This document shows positions 9,282 through 16,445 of a stretch of DNA of 43,484 nt, piece by piece. Source of the stretch: Alphaproteobacteria bacterium (lineage in GTDB: Bacteria; Pseudomonadota; Alphaproteobacteria; Rhizobiales; BM303); the NCBI GenBank assembly GCA_024275895.1, contig JAJRYE010000011.1:1-43484 (forward strand), given 5' to 3'. The notes beneath the pieces were generated by a model. That model was given only the letters and a program-made list of their open reading frames with translations, had not been told where the DNA came from and made no database searches. Each line of letters begins with the position of its first letter. The first letter of the stretch is position 1. Made by a program: the position numbers and the translations under genes.

Positions 9282-9608
9282 GTCGGCTTGCCGACTATGG
9301 CGATAAACGGTCTTCGTAATAAACTGATCGGACCCGGGGGCGGTACCCGGCGCCTCCACCATATGCGGCTTTTCCCTGATGCGGAGCCGCGTCTGATGGG
9401 GGCGAAACAGGATCGACGACGGCGTAAAGGATGCACTTTCGCTCGGCATGGTACCACCGTATCGGACCAAACCTTATAGTTGCCAATGACAACTATGCGG
9501 AAGCGCGTCTCGCTGCGTAGGCAGTGCGATAGCTTCAATTAAACTCCCGGCCTTTCGCAAGGCCGGGCGGGGTTTTGAGGGCACCTGGCAACAGAAGCCC
9601 TCTTTTTT
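9282..9608 (+). ncRNA. ssrA: Transfer-messenger RNA, circularly permuted two-piece form
   Basis: tmRNA rescues ribosomes stalled on broken mRNAs and adds a degradation tag. As in other alphaproteobacteria, the gene is permuted: the acceptor piece comes first and ends in CCA at 9359-9361, with T stem CCGGG/CCCGG around loop GGCGGTA. A spacer of about 36 bases (9362-9397) would be removed. The coding piece starts with GGGGGCG at 9398, complementary to CGCCTCC before ACCA in the acceptor piece. The tag frame at 9482-9520 reads ANDNYAEARLAA and a TAG stop. A 9-bp hairpin at 9546-9567 and a final hairpin follow. The 5' end is set by the -10 box and the hairpin GTCGGC/GCCGAC at 9282-9295; precise processing sites are inferred. 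Confidence 0.93.
9577..9608 (+). terminator. Intrinsic terminator of the tmRNA gene
   Basis: GAGGGC (9577-9582) pairs with GCCCTC (9597-9602) and is followed by six T. The hairpin doubles as the 3'-terminal stem of the tmRNA coding piece. Confidence 0.85.
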
Positions 9609-9611
9609 ATG

Positions 9612-9775
9612 TCCCGGTCGTGGCTGGCGCCACTCCGCGCCTCTTGTTTGTTTCCCGGTCGTGGCTGGCGCCACTCCGCACCTCTTGTTTGTTTCCCGGT
9701 CGTGGCTGGCGCCACTCCGCACCTCTTGTTTGTTTCCCGGTCGTGGCTGGCGCCACTCTGCGCCTCTTGTTTGCT
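9612..9775. repeat. Four tandem copies of a 41-bp unit
   Basis: Copies begin at 9612, 9653, 9694 and 9735, each 41 bp and starting TCCCGGTCGTGG. Copies 2 and 3 are identical; copy 1 differs at one position and copy 4 at three. Each unit contains GTGGC-TGGC-GCCAC, a short hairpin. The period is not a multiple of 3, so this is not a protein repeat, and there are no spacers, so it is not CRISPR. It starts 3 bases after the tmRNA terminator. Confidence 0.95.
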
Positions 9776-9783
9776 TCCTCCTC

Positions 9784-9871
9784 CGTCATTCCCGCGCAGG
9801 CGGGAATGACGGGTAATATGGTAATGTCTTGCAATTCTTACTGGATTCCCGCCTGCGCAGGAAAGATGAAG
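9784..9871. repeat. Palindromic mobile-type repeat (about 88 bp)
   Basis: The left end is a 28-bp palindrome (9784-9811) with arms CGTCATTCCCGC and GCGGGAATGACG around GCAG. The right end (about 9845-9871) is a degenerate inverted copy beginning TTCCCGCCTGCGCAGG. This layout is that of small non-autonomous repeats widely scattered in proteobacteria. It belongs to the same general family as the element at 22328-22413. Confidence 0.75.
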
Positions 9872-9924
9872 GCGCGGTTTTTATCCACCCGGAGAACATC
9901 CCGTCAAATATTTTCAATCAGCGC

Positions 9925-9952
9925 TTGAAGCCATACGCCATAGGACTATTCT
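9925..9952 (+). promoter_or_regulatory. Likely sigma70 promoter of sspB
   Basis: TTGAAG (9925-9930) and TATTCT (9947-9952) are separated by 16 bases, or CTTGAA and TATTCT by 17. It lies about 88 bases upstream of the sspB start and downstream of the repeats, and would serve sspB and perhaps fumC. Confidence 0.5.
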
Positions 9953-10040
9953 GTAGCCTTGGGACAACTCGGATGATTCGCTTTTACACTGAGCAATCAA
10001 GAGGCGCGGCGCGGCGTCAGCCACGACAGGGAAGCAAAAA

Positions 10041-10529
10041 ATGCCTGAAGACTTGATGCGATATGATCAACTGGCCCGCAATGCGCTGCGCGGCGTTGTG
10101 CGTTCAGCGCTGGAGCAGGTGGCCGAACGCGGGCTGCCCGGCGAGCATCACTTTTACATTGCCTTTGACACCCATGGTGAGGGGGTTGAGATTTCCTCGC
10201 GCCTGCTGGAGAAATACCCGCAGGAGATGACAATTGTCCTGCAACACCAGTTCTGGGATCTTGAGGTTCTGGAGAACCAGTTCTCCATCGGCCTTTCCTT
10301 CAACAATATCCCGGAAAAACTGGTTGTTCCCTACAAGGCGATCAACTCCTTCTTCGACCCTTATGTCCAGTTCGGACTGCAATTCGAAGCGGATGAAGAC
10401 GCCGGAAAAGAAGCCGAAACCGCCGCACCGCCCACCCAAAAAGCCTCTGACCCCAAAAAGCCCGCAGCGGAAAAAGATGCTTCAAAAGAAAGCGATGTCG
10501 TCTCACTTGATGCTTTCAGAAAGAAATAA
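10041..10529 (+). CDS. sspB: SspB family ClpXP adaptor
   Basis: SspB tethers tmRNA-tagged proteins to ClpX and speeds their degradation by ClpXP. The 162-residue protein has the substrate-binding fold in residues 1-115 (HHFYIAFDTHGEGVEISSRLLEKYP, then an LQHQFWDLEV segment), a flexible Ala/Lys/Pro-rich linker (about 120-150) and a short C-terminal motif VVSLDAFRKK that in this family docks on ClpX. The ATG at 10041 has AGGGAAG upstream. The tmRNA that makes its substrate tag lies directly upstream on the same strand, with repeats in between. fumC follows after 27 bases. Confidence 0.9.
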   Translation: MPEDLMRYDQLARNALRGVVRSALEQVAERGLPGEHHFYIAFDTHGEGVEISSRLLEKYPQEMTIVLQHQFWDLEVLENQFSIGLSFNNIPEKLVVPYKAINSFFDPYVQFGLQFEADEDAGKEAETAAPPTQKASDPKKPAAEKDASKESDVVSLDAFRKK

Positions 10530-10556
10530 TTCCCGCTGCGATACAATGAGCATGAC

Positions 10557-11948
10557 ATGAGCAAAACCCGCACTGAATCCGACAGTTTTGGCCCCCTGGA
10601 AGTCCCGGCGGACAAATATTGGGGCGCCCAGACCCAGCGTTCCCTGCAAAACTTCAAAATCGGCGGCGAGACCATGCCCAAACCCCTCATCCGGGCGCTG
10701 GGCATTATCAAGAAATGCGCCGCCATCACCAATATGGAACTGGGCAATCTGGAACCCGATATCGGCCATGCCATCACCCGTGCCGCCGATGAGGTCATCA
10801 ACGGCAAGCTTGATGACAATTTCCCCCTCGTGGTGTGGCAGACCGGTTCGGGCACCCAGAGCAATATGAACGCCAATGAGGTGATTGCCAACCGGGCGAT
10901 CGAGATCATGGGCGGTGAGATTGGCTCCAAAACCCCGGTGCACCCCAATGATCACGTCAACCGTTCGCAATCTTCCAACGACACCTTCCCCACCGCCATG
11001 CATATCGCCGCGGTTGAGCAAAGCCACAAGAACCTGATGCCCGCCCTCACCGCCCTGCAAAAAACCGTTGCGGGCAAGGCAAAGGCGTGGATGGATATCG
11101 TCAAGATCGGCCGCACCCATTTGCAGGACGCCACCCCGCTCACCCTGGGACAGGAATTTTCCGGCTACGCCCACCAGCTCGGCCTTGGCATGGAGCGCAT
11201 CTTTCGCGCCACAACCTCGCTTTACCCGCTGGCCCAGGGCGGCACGGCGGTCGGCACCGGGCTGAACGCCAAACCCGGCTTTGATGTGAAATTCGCCGAA
11301 CTGGCGGCGGAGGAAACCGGCCTGCCATTCGTTACGGCGGAAAACAAGTTTGAAGCTCTTGCCGCCCATGACGCGGTGGTGGAAATGTCAGGCGCGCTCA
11401 ATACCCTGGCCGTTTCCCTGTTCAAAATCGCCAATGATATCCGCCTGCTGGGCTCGGGTCCGCGCTGCGGCCTCGGCGAGCTTTCCCTGCCTGAAAACGA
11501 GCCCGGTTCCTCGATCATGCCCGGCAAGGTCAACCCGACCCAGACCGAAGCCATGACCATGCTCTGCGCCCAGGTGATGGGCAATCACACCACCATCACC
11601 TTCGCCGGTTCACAAGGCCATATGGAGCTCAATGTCTTTAAACCGGTGCTTATCTACAACCTGCTGCAATCGATCCGCCTGCTCGCAGACGGCATGACGA
11701 GTTTTGGTAAAAACTGCGTTGAAGGCATCGAGCCCAACAGGGGTCATATCAATGACCTTGTGCACCGCTCGTTAATGCTGGTGACGGCCCTTGCGCCCGA
11801 AATCGGCTATGACAACGCCACAAAGGTCGCCAAAACAGCGCATAAAAACGGCACCACCTTGCGTGAAGAAGCGGTTAATCTGGGTTTTGTAACGGCGGAG
11901 GAATTCGACGCCACCGTGCGTCCGGAAGACATGACCGGCCCGAAATGA
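10557..11948 (+). CDS. fumC: Class II fumarate hydratase
   Basis: FumC interconverts fumarate and malate in the TCA cycle without an iron-sulfur cluster. The 463-residue protein carries the superfamily signature [11 protein letters not shown] at residues 317-327, which contains the catalytic serine, and the catalytic-base region [17 protein letters not shown] with His188. GSGTQSNMN near residue 98 is the substrate-binding segment. Length is normal. It lies 27 bases after sspB and has no strong Shine-Dalgarno. A short hairpin follows the stop codon. Confidence 0.97.
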   Translation: MSKTRTESDSFGPLEVPADKYWGAQTQRSLQNFKIGGETMPKPLIRALGIIKKCAAITNMELGNLEPDIGHAITRAADEVINGKLDDNFPLVVWQTGSGTQSNMNANEVIANRAIEIMGGEIGSKTPVHPNDHVNRSQSSNDTFPTAMHIAAVEQSHKNLMPALTALQKTVAGKAKAWMDIVKIGRTHLQDATPLTLGQEFSGYAHQLGLGMERIFRATTSLYPLAQGGTAVGTGLNAKPGFDVKFAELAAEETGLPFVTAENKFEALAAHDAVVEMSGALNTLAVSLFKIANDIRLLGSGPRCGLGELSLPENEPGSSIMPGKVNPTQTEAMTMLCAQVMGNHTTITFAGSQGHMELNVFKPVLIYNLLQSIRLLADGMTSFGKNCVEGIEPNRGHINDLVHRSLMLVTALAPEIGYDNATKVAKTAHKNGTTLREEAVNLGFVTAEEFDATVRPEDMTGPK

Positions 11949-11967
11949 TTACTATCATATCCCCGCC

Positions 11968-11987
11968 ATTCCGGCAAAACCCGGAAT
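11968..11987. repeat. Short palindrome after fumC (half repeat or terminator)
   Basis: ATTCCGG (11968-11974) and CCGGAAT (11981-11987) form a 7-bp stem with a 6-base loop. The surrounding CGCCATTCCGG resembles the ends of the palindromic repeat at 22328, so it may be a decayed half element. It could also help end fumC transcription, though no T run follows. Confidence 0.45.
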
Positions 11988-12003
11988 AGTGCAAATTAAC
12001 CCC

Positions 12004-12246
12004 ATGCCCGGCCAGATCAAACGTTCCGTTACCATAAAGGGCCACAAAACCAGCATTTCCCTGGAGCCCCCCTTCTGGAATGCCCTGAAGGATATCGCCG
12101 TTTTAAAAAATACCTCAATCAACGCGCTTGTAGCGCAGATCGACAAATCGCGCCGCTCCGGCGGCCTCTCCAGCGCCATTCGTATCTATATCCTGAACCA
12201 TTACCGCCACAAGCACCCCCCCGGCGCACAACCGGGAGGGAGTTGA
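12004..12246 (+). CDS. Small ribbon-helix-helix domain protein
   Basis: This is an 80-residue basic protein of the ribbon-helix-helix type that is common beside core genes in alphaproteobacteria (Pfam RHH_4 by recall). The visible pattern is the beta strand KRSVTIKGHKTSISLEPPFWNALKDIA, then helix, then SINALVAQIDKSRRSGGLSSAIRIYILNHY. I chose the ATG at 12004 because the conserved KRSVTI begins a few residues later; a GTG at 11989 would add five residues. It is probably a small DNA-binding regulator, but no target is known to me. Its end carries a hairpin facing the convergent DsrE-like gene. Confidence 0.8.
   Translation: MPGQIKRSVTIKGHKTSISLEPPFWNALKDIAVLKNTSINALVAQIDKSRRSGGLSSAIRIYILNHYRHKHPPGAQPGGS
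12216..12240. terminator. Hairpin between the convergent RHH and DsrE-like genes
   Basis: CCCCCCCGG (12216-12224) pairs with CCGGGAGGG (12232-12240), one mismatch, loop of 7. It lies in the last codons of the RHH gene, 16 bases from the DsrE-like stop codon. There is no T run. Confidence 0.4.
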
Positions 12247-12255
12247 AATTAGGCT

Positions 12256-12729
12256 TTACGGCTTGATATAAGCGTAACCCATCGCCTGGAGCCTGGCCAG
12301 TTCGGCAACGCCGCTCGGCACAATGTCGCCCTTGCTGACATCGTAAAGATCCTCTTCATAGTTGATTTTCTTGCCCTTGAGCGTATTGGCGCAAACCTGA
12401 AAAGAAATTCCCTGCTCTTTCAGGCCATCAATCCTGGCGGTGATTATATCCGTCGCATTGCCGTATTTCAGCTTGGTGTTTTTGAGGGCATCGGGTTCCA
12501 GAAGCAGGGAAAGACCTTTGCCGTGCAGGACGACCTTGAGATCAAGATTTTCCTTGCCAACCGCGTTGATATGGTTCTGGATATTGCGCAAGGCGCCGGC
12601 CTGGGCTTTGGGAGAGTCATAGTTGATATGGTAAACAACCTTTTGTTTGCCGTACTCGCCCGCGCTCGCAGAGCCCGTGACAAAAGCCATGGCCGTTACG
12701 ATTAATGCCATCATTCGCATGAATTTCAT
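12256..12729 (-). CDS. DsrE-like periplasmic protein
   Basis: This 157-residue protein has a signal peptide (MKFMRMMALIVTAMAFVTGSASA) followed by a DsrE/DsrF-type fold: YHINYDSPKAQAGALRNIQNHINAVG, then LKVVLHGKGLSLLL, and the family cysteine in FQVCANTLKGKKI. DsrE-like proteins take part in sulfur relay or bind thiol groups; exported members with a single cysteine have no settled role. The start at 12729 is fixed by GGAGG 5 bases upstream, even though the frame extends further. It is transcribed alone, towards the RHH gene, from a promoter near 12769-12798. Confidence 0.8.
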   Translation of the reverse strand: MKFMRMMALIVTAMAFVTGSASAGEYGKQKVVYHINYDSPKAQAGALRNIQNHINAVGKENLDLKVVLHGKGLSLLLEPDALKNTKLKYGNATDIITARIDGLKEQGISFQVCANTLKGKKINYEEDLYDVSKGDIVPSGVAELARLQAMGYAYIKP

Positions 12730-12768
12730 ATTTGCCTCCATTTGTGTTTTTAGATTTATTCCACACAA

Positions 12769-12798
12769 AAAGTAGCACATTTGCAGGCAGGCAGGCAA
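12769..12798 (-). promoter_or_regulatory. Possible promoter of the DsrE-like gene
   Basis: On the minus strand TTGCCT and TACTTT are spaced by 18 bases, with TG one base before the -10 (extended -10). The spacer contains a CCTG tandem. It sits about 40 bases upstream of the start codon. Confidence 0.4.
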
Positions 12799-12852
12799 TA
12801 TGGCTTGTTAATATGTTTTACATGTTATTTTTGTGATTAAAATCCCCCCCTC

Positions 12853-15800
12853 TCACTGCGCCGCCTTGCCGGCAAGTCCCGGAAGGTCGATAACATTCTG
12901 TTTGATCACTCCGGTCGGCAAGGCGTCAGTTTTGCTTTTGATGGCCTCCTTGCGTGATTCTTCGGCTTCGCGCTCAATCTGTCTGCGGGTGATAAAGCGC
13001 ATCAGGGCGCTGTAATCGACCTGCGCGGCAAGCCGGGAATAAGGTCCTGAATAGGCTATGCCGAGCAGCGGGGCGTCTTTAAGATTCGGCAGCGGAAATT
13101 GCCATCTGGCGTCGAGTTTTCGCGCCGTGAAATCCGTCACCAAATTAAAATTTCCCGTGCCCCCGTTCATGGCGAAGGCGGCGTTTTCGATGCGCAGAAC
13201 ACCATTTGATATCCTGGCCCGCAAGGCCCCGGGCACATAAGGCGTCAGACGCCAGCCAATGGAGTTCTTCATCGCCTTTTCCAGCTCATCCGCGCTTTGT
13301 GCCGCCCCGGCAATAAGCGAAGAGGCAAAAAGATCGGGGATCAGGACTTCACCCCCGCTCATCCGGATATCACTGCTCCCGCGCAAGGTTGAAACCAGCC
13401 CGGCGAGGCTGCGCCCGTCGGTTTCAAGATCGGCCTTGAGGGAGACAACGCCCTTTACCGCCTCGCGCCCGTCCAGGCTTTTCAGGATATCTTTCAGGCG
13501 AAGGTTTTCAAGAACAAGCCCGGCCTGCCCCCTGAGTATCCCGTTGCCGTCATCTTCCAGCCGGACCGAACCCAGCAAGGATGCACTCATCAATTGTCCC
13601 GAAAGGGTCTGGACTTCAAAAACCCCGCTCCCCGTGCGCAGGCTTAAAACCGCCTGTTTCAGAAACAGGTTTTTACTTAAAGCCATTTGCGGCGTCTCCA
13701 CCTCCAGCCTGAGCGCAAAACGCTTCAGCCGCGATGCGTCAAGCACCGATGAGGGGAAGCCCGCTACCCGCCCGGCGTCATTGTTTGCGCCCTCAACGCC
13801 GAACAAAATCTCCAGAAGCAGCGGCAGATCAAAGCGTCCCGGCTTCAGGTTGAGGCTGATTTCGGGCCTCTTGCCATCCAGTTTCATCCGCCCGTAAGCC
13901 GTATAGGGCGCCCCGCCCGCCGCGCCGGAGGCGCCGGCAATGACAAGATCGCTCCTCCCCCCGTCAAGAGATGCGCTCAGGGTCAGGGGAATTTTGGCGC
14001 TATGGCGGCCGGCTCTCCCCGTCAGGCGGCGTTCCAGAATGGCAGAATCCTCCAGCCTGAGATTAAATCGGACATCGGAAAACCGGTAGCTTTTGTCTTT
14101 TTCAATCGTACCTTTAAGCGAGAATTTCGCCCCCGGCAGATCAAGGCGGGCCGAAAAAGCCAGCAACAGATTGATGGTACCTTTTCCCTTCCACTCAAAT
14201 ACCCCCTTCCCCTTGCCCGCACCCCATGGCTCGCCGATTTTGGGAATTTTCAACTGGTCGAGAAGGTCCCTGGCCGAGGCGTTTTCAAGCCGCAAACGCC
14301 AGTTGAGCTGCCCGTCGCCCGCCCGCTCCGGAACACCGGAAAACCCAGCTTCAATCTGCGCCCCGGCGCCAGCCAGCTCTCCGCTGCCGCGCAACGACAT
14401 CCGTACCTGTTTGGCGTCCTCCACCCCGGTAAAACGCAGATCAAGATCAGCCGCCCCAAGTCCCGCAAGACCGCCTTCAAGCTCGGGCAGATCGTGCAAA
14501 ACAAAAGCCGGAACAGCCCTCGCCAGGGAGGGCGTTACCAGTTTTATCTGCAAATACGTTTGCGGTTTTGTGGGTAAATTGGCGATATTGCCGCTTAAAC
14601 TGACGCTTTCATCCAGCTCTGTGCTGTAGGCAATCTGATGGATGGCAAGATCGCCATTATTAAATCGCAAATCACCCGCAAAGCCTTTGTATACCCTGCC
14701 CTTGTGCCTGAGTTCGCCGATATTCAGCGACAGATCGCTCTTTCCCCGCAACAGGGCCGGAAAGCGTTTTGCCCATTTTGATGGCCTGACAAGCGAAAAG
14801 CTCAGGGGCGCAAACCCGGGATCATCCTTTCCCGCTTTGAAATAACGGTCAAGATCAAGCGCATTGATTGAGGCCTTCAGCCTCAGAGCGCTGGTTTCAT
14901 GATCATGCATGAAAAAACCGCTGAAACCGGCATTTCCCAGCTTGCCGGAGCTTTGCCTCAACTCAACCCGTTGCGGAGTCAGTCTGATCTGACTGGCCAG
15001 CGAAAAGCGCAAGGCCCCGCGCTGCGGCTTCAAGGCGCCGTCATATCCCACCCAGTTCAAAAACTGGCGCAAATCCGGCGTTTCAAGCTCAAAATTACCG
15101 CTAAATAGCGGCGTTGTCCCTTCCTTTATAAAATCACCTGCAAGCTTGAGGCCGGATTGACCGGGCAGCATCACATTCAGCCCGCTTATGCTCAACTTGC
15201 CACCATTCGATACAAGCTTCAGCGTCAGCTCGGAAAAGCTCTTGCCGCCAATGAGCCCGCCGGCGATGTTCAGATCAATCCCCCCGCCCAGCCCTTCGGG
15301 CAAGACCGCCGGCGCGCGCCTGACAAGCGCCATCAACAGCCTGGCCTTATCCGCATTACCGGTTGTCCCCAACAGGGCATCGAGATCGGCCCGCCGGGCG
15401 GAGAATTTGCCGGTAAAGCGCGGTGCGTTTTTCCAGGCCAGCGAAAGCGCCCCCTGATAGCGCATGGCGGCACTGCCCTCGCCAATGGTCCCCGCCAGAT
15501 CTTCCAGTTTTAAAACAGAATCAATCAGCGAGACCCTGGATTCGGCGCTAACGGCAAGCCGGTCGTTACGGCTTTTCTTGCGGCGGAAGGTAACTTTTCC
15601 CGAAAACGAGGCATCTTCGAACAGATTTTGCAACTGGCCGCTCAAACGCCCATCGCCAAACGCGCCGGTTATCCGGCTGGTGAGACGCAGGCTTCCGCCC
15701 GTCCCCAACCTGCTGCTTGCAATTTTGAAGGCCGACCCCGCCTCCCCGAATGTGCCCGAAACCTTGAAAGGACCGCGCAGGCTGGTGGCATTCAGATCCG

Positions 15801-16302
15801 CATTGATCGATTCAACCGATTTGACCAGCTTGCGCACTTCATCGCGATAGACGATACGCCCGTCCTGAATATGAAGGTTTTGCACCGAAACATGGTCCGT
15901 GCCGGCAAGCGCCGGAGAATCTCCCGCCGCCGGCTTCCAGTTGCCACTGCCGTTTTCACCGCGAATGAGCCTCAGAACCGGCTTGACCAGCTCAATATGG
16001 GTGATTTCGATGTTTTTTCTCAGAAGCGGCTCAATCGCAAGTCTGGCCTCAATGGCCCTGGCTTCAAAAAAACGCTTACCCCTGACGCTGTCGATCCGCA
16101 CATTATGAATGCGCAAAACCGGCTGCGGCAGCAAGCGGACGGTAATCTGGCCGTCAATATGAATCGGACGGCCAAAAAAGGCGCTGCTACGCGATTCAAT
16201 TTCATTTTTGTAATGATTCCAGTCAATGAAATAAGGGACAACAAGCGCCGCAAAGAGGATAATGACAACCACGCCTCCTAATGTGACGAGTATCTTACCC
16301 AC
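12853..16302 (-). CDS. AsmA family protein
   Basis: This large protein (1149 residues) is anchored by one N-terminal transmembrane segment (about residues 5-24, LVTLGGVVVIILFAALVVPYF), followed by the AsmA start DWNHYKNEIESRSSAFFGRPIHIDGQ and a long beta-rich periplasmic region. AsmA-like proteins are now thought to be bridge-type carriers that move phospholipids between inner and outer membrane; in E. coli they affect outer membrane protein assembly. The C-terminal conserved block (GSSDIRMSGGEVLIPDLFASSL to FNLVTDFTARKLDARW) is present. The start is a GTG at 16302 with GGGAG 8 bases upstream. It appears to be a single-gene unit. Confidence 0.9.
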   Translation of the reverse strand: MGKILVTLGGVVVIILFAALVVPYFIDWNHYKNEIESRSSAFFGRPIHIDGQITVRLLPQPVLRIHNVRIDSVRGKRFFEARAIEARLAIEPLLRKNIEITHIELVKPVLRLIRGENGSGNWKPAAGDSPALAGTDHVSVQNLHIQDGRIVYRDEVRKLVKSVESINADLNATSLRGPFKVSGTFGEAGSAFKIASSRLGTGGSLRLTSRITGAFGDGRLSGQLQNLFEDASFSGKVTFRRKKSRNDRLAVSAESRVSLIDSVLKLEDLAGTIGEGSAAMRYQGALSLAWKNAPRFTGKFSARRADLDALLGTTGNADKARLLMALVRRAPAVLPEGLGGGIDLNIAGGLIGGKSFSELTLKLVSNGGKLSISGLNVMLPGQSGLKLAGDFIKEGTTPLFSGNFELETPDLRQFLNWVGYDGALKPQRGALRFSLASQIRLTPQRVELRQSSGKLGNAGFSGFFMHDHETSALRLKASINALDLDRYFKAGKDDPGFAPLSFSLVRPSKWAKRFPALLRGKSDLSLNIGELRHKGRVYKGFAGDLRFNNGDLAIHQIAYSTELDESVSLSGNIANLPTKPQTYLQIKLVTPSLARAVPAFVLHDLPELEGGLAGLGAADLDLRFTGVEDAKQVRMSLRGSGELAGAGAQIEAGFSGVPERAGDGQLNWRLRLENASARDLLDQLKIPKIGEPWGAGKGKGVFEWKGKGTINLLLAFSARLDLPGAKFSLKGTIEKDKSYRFSDVRFNLRLEDSAILERRLTGRAGRHSAKIPLTLSASLDGGRSDLVIAGASGAAGGAPYTAYGRMKLDGKRPEISLNLKPGRFDLPLLLEILFGVEGANNDAGRVAGFPSSVLDASRLKRFALRLEVETPQMALSKNLFLKQAVLSLRTGSGVFEVQTLSGQLMSASLLGSVRLEDDGNGILRGQAGLVLENLRLKDILKSLDGREAVKGVVSLKADLETDGRSLAGLVSTLRGSSDIRMSGGEVLIPDLFASSLIAGAAQSADELEKAMKNSIGWRLTPYVPGALRARISNGVLRIENAAFAMNGGTGNFNLVTDFTARKLDARWQFPLPNLKDAPLLGIAYSGPYSRLAAQVDYSALMRFITRRQIEREAEESRKEAIKSKTDALPTGVIKQNVIDLPGLAGKAAQ

Positions 16303-16445
16303 AACCGCATCTCCCGATCATCCCCGCCTTGCGAAGACTGGCAACCACTAAAACGCATTCCTCATGCCCTGCAATTTGTTTTACCACAAAGCTCCAGACG
16401 GGCAAGTGATGGCGCATCATATAGGTAAACGCAATAACCTGATTT

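Larger units (their letters stand above)
9200..10040. other. Gap without protein genes between thyA and sspB
   Basis: In order it holds the divergent thyA/tmRNA promoter region (9200-9281), the permuted tmRNA (9282-9608), the 41-bp tandem repeats (9612-9775), a palindromic repeat (9784-9871) and the sspB promoter (9925-9952). Open frames across it are shadows of the RNA gene or of the tandem repeats. Confidence 0.85.

Noticed and set aside
9183-9538. Short minus-strand frames between thyA and the tandem repeats
   Set aside because: They are antisense to the permuted tmRNA, whose structure and tag explain the region.
9612-9775. CRISPR array
   Set aside because: The repeats are directly tandem, with no unique spacers and no cas genes.
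9607-9834. Repeat-containing frames over the 41-bp tandem array
   Set aside because: The repeat period is not a multiple of 3 and several frames on both strands are open. This is a property of the repeat, not a coding signal.
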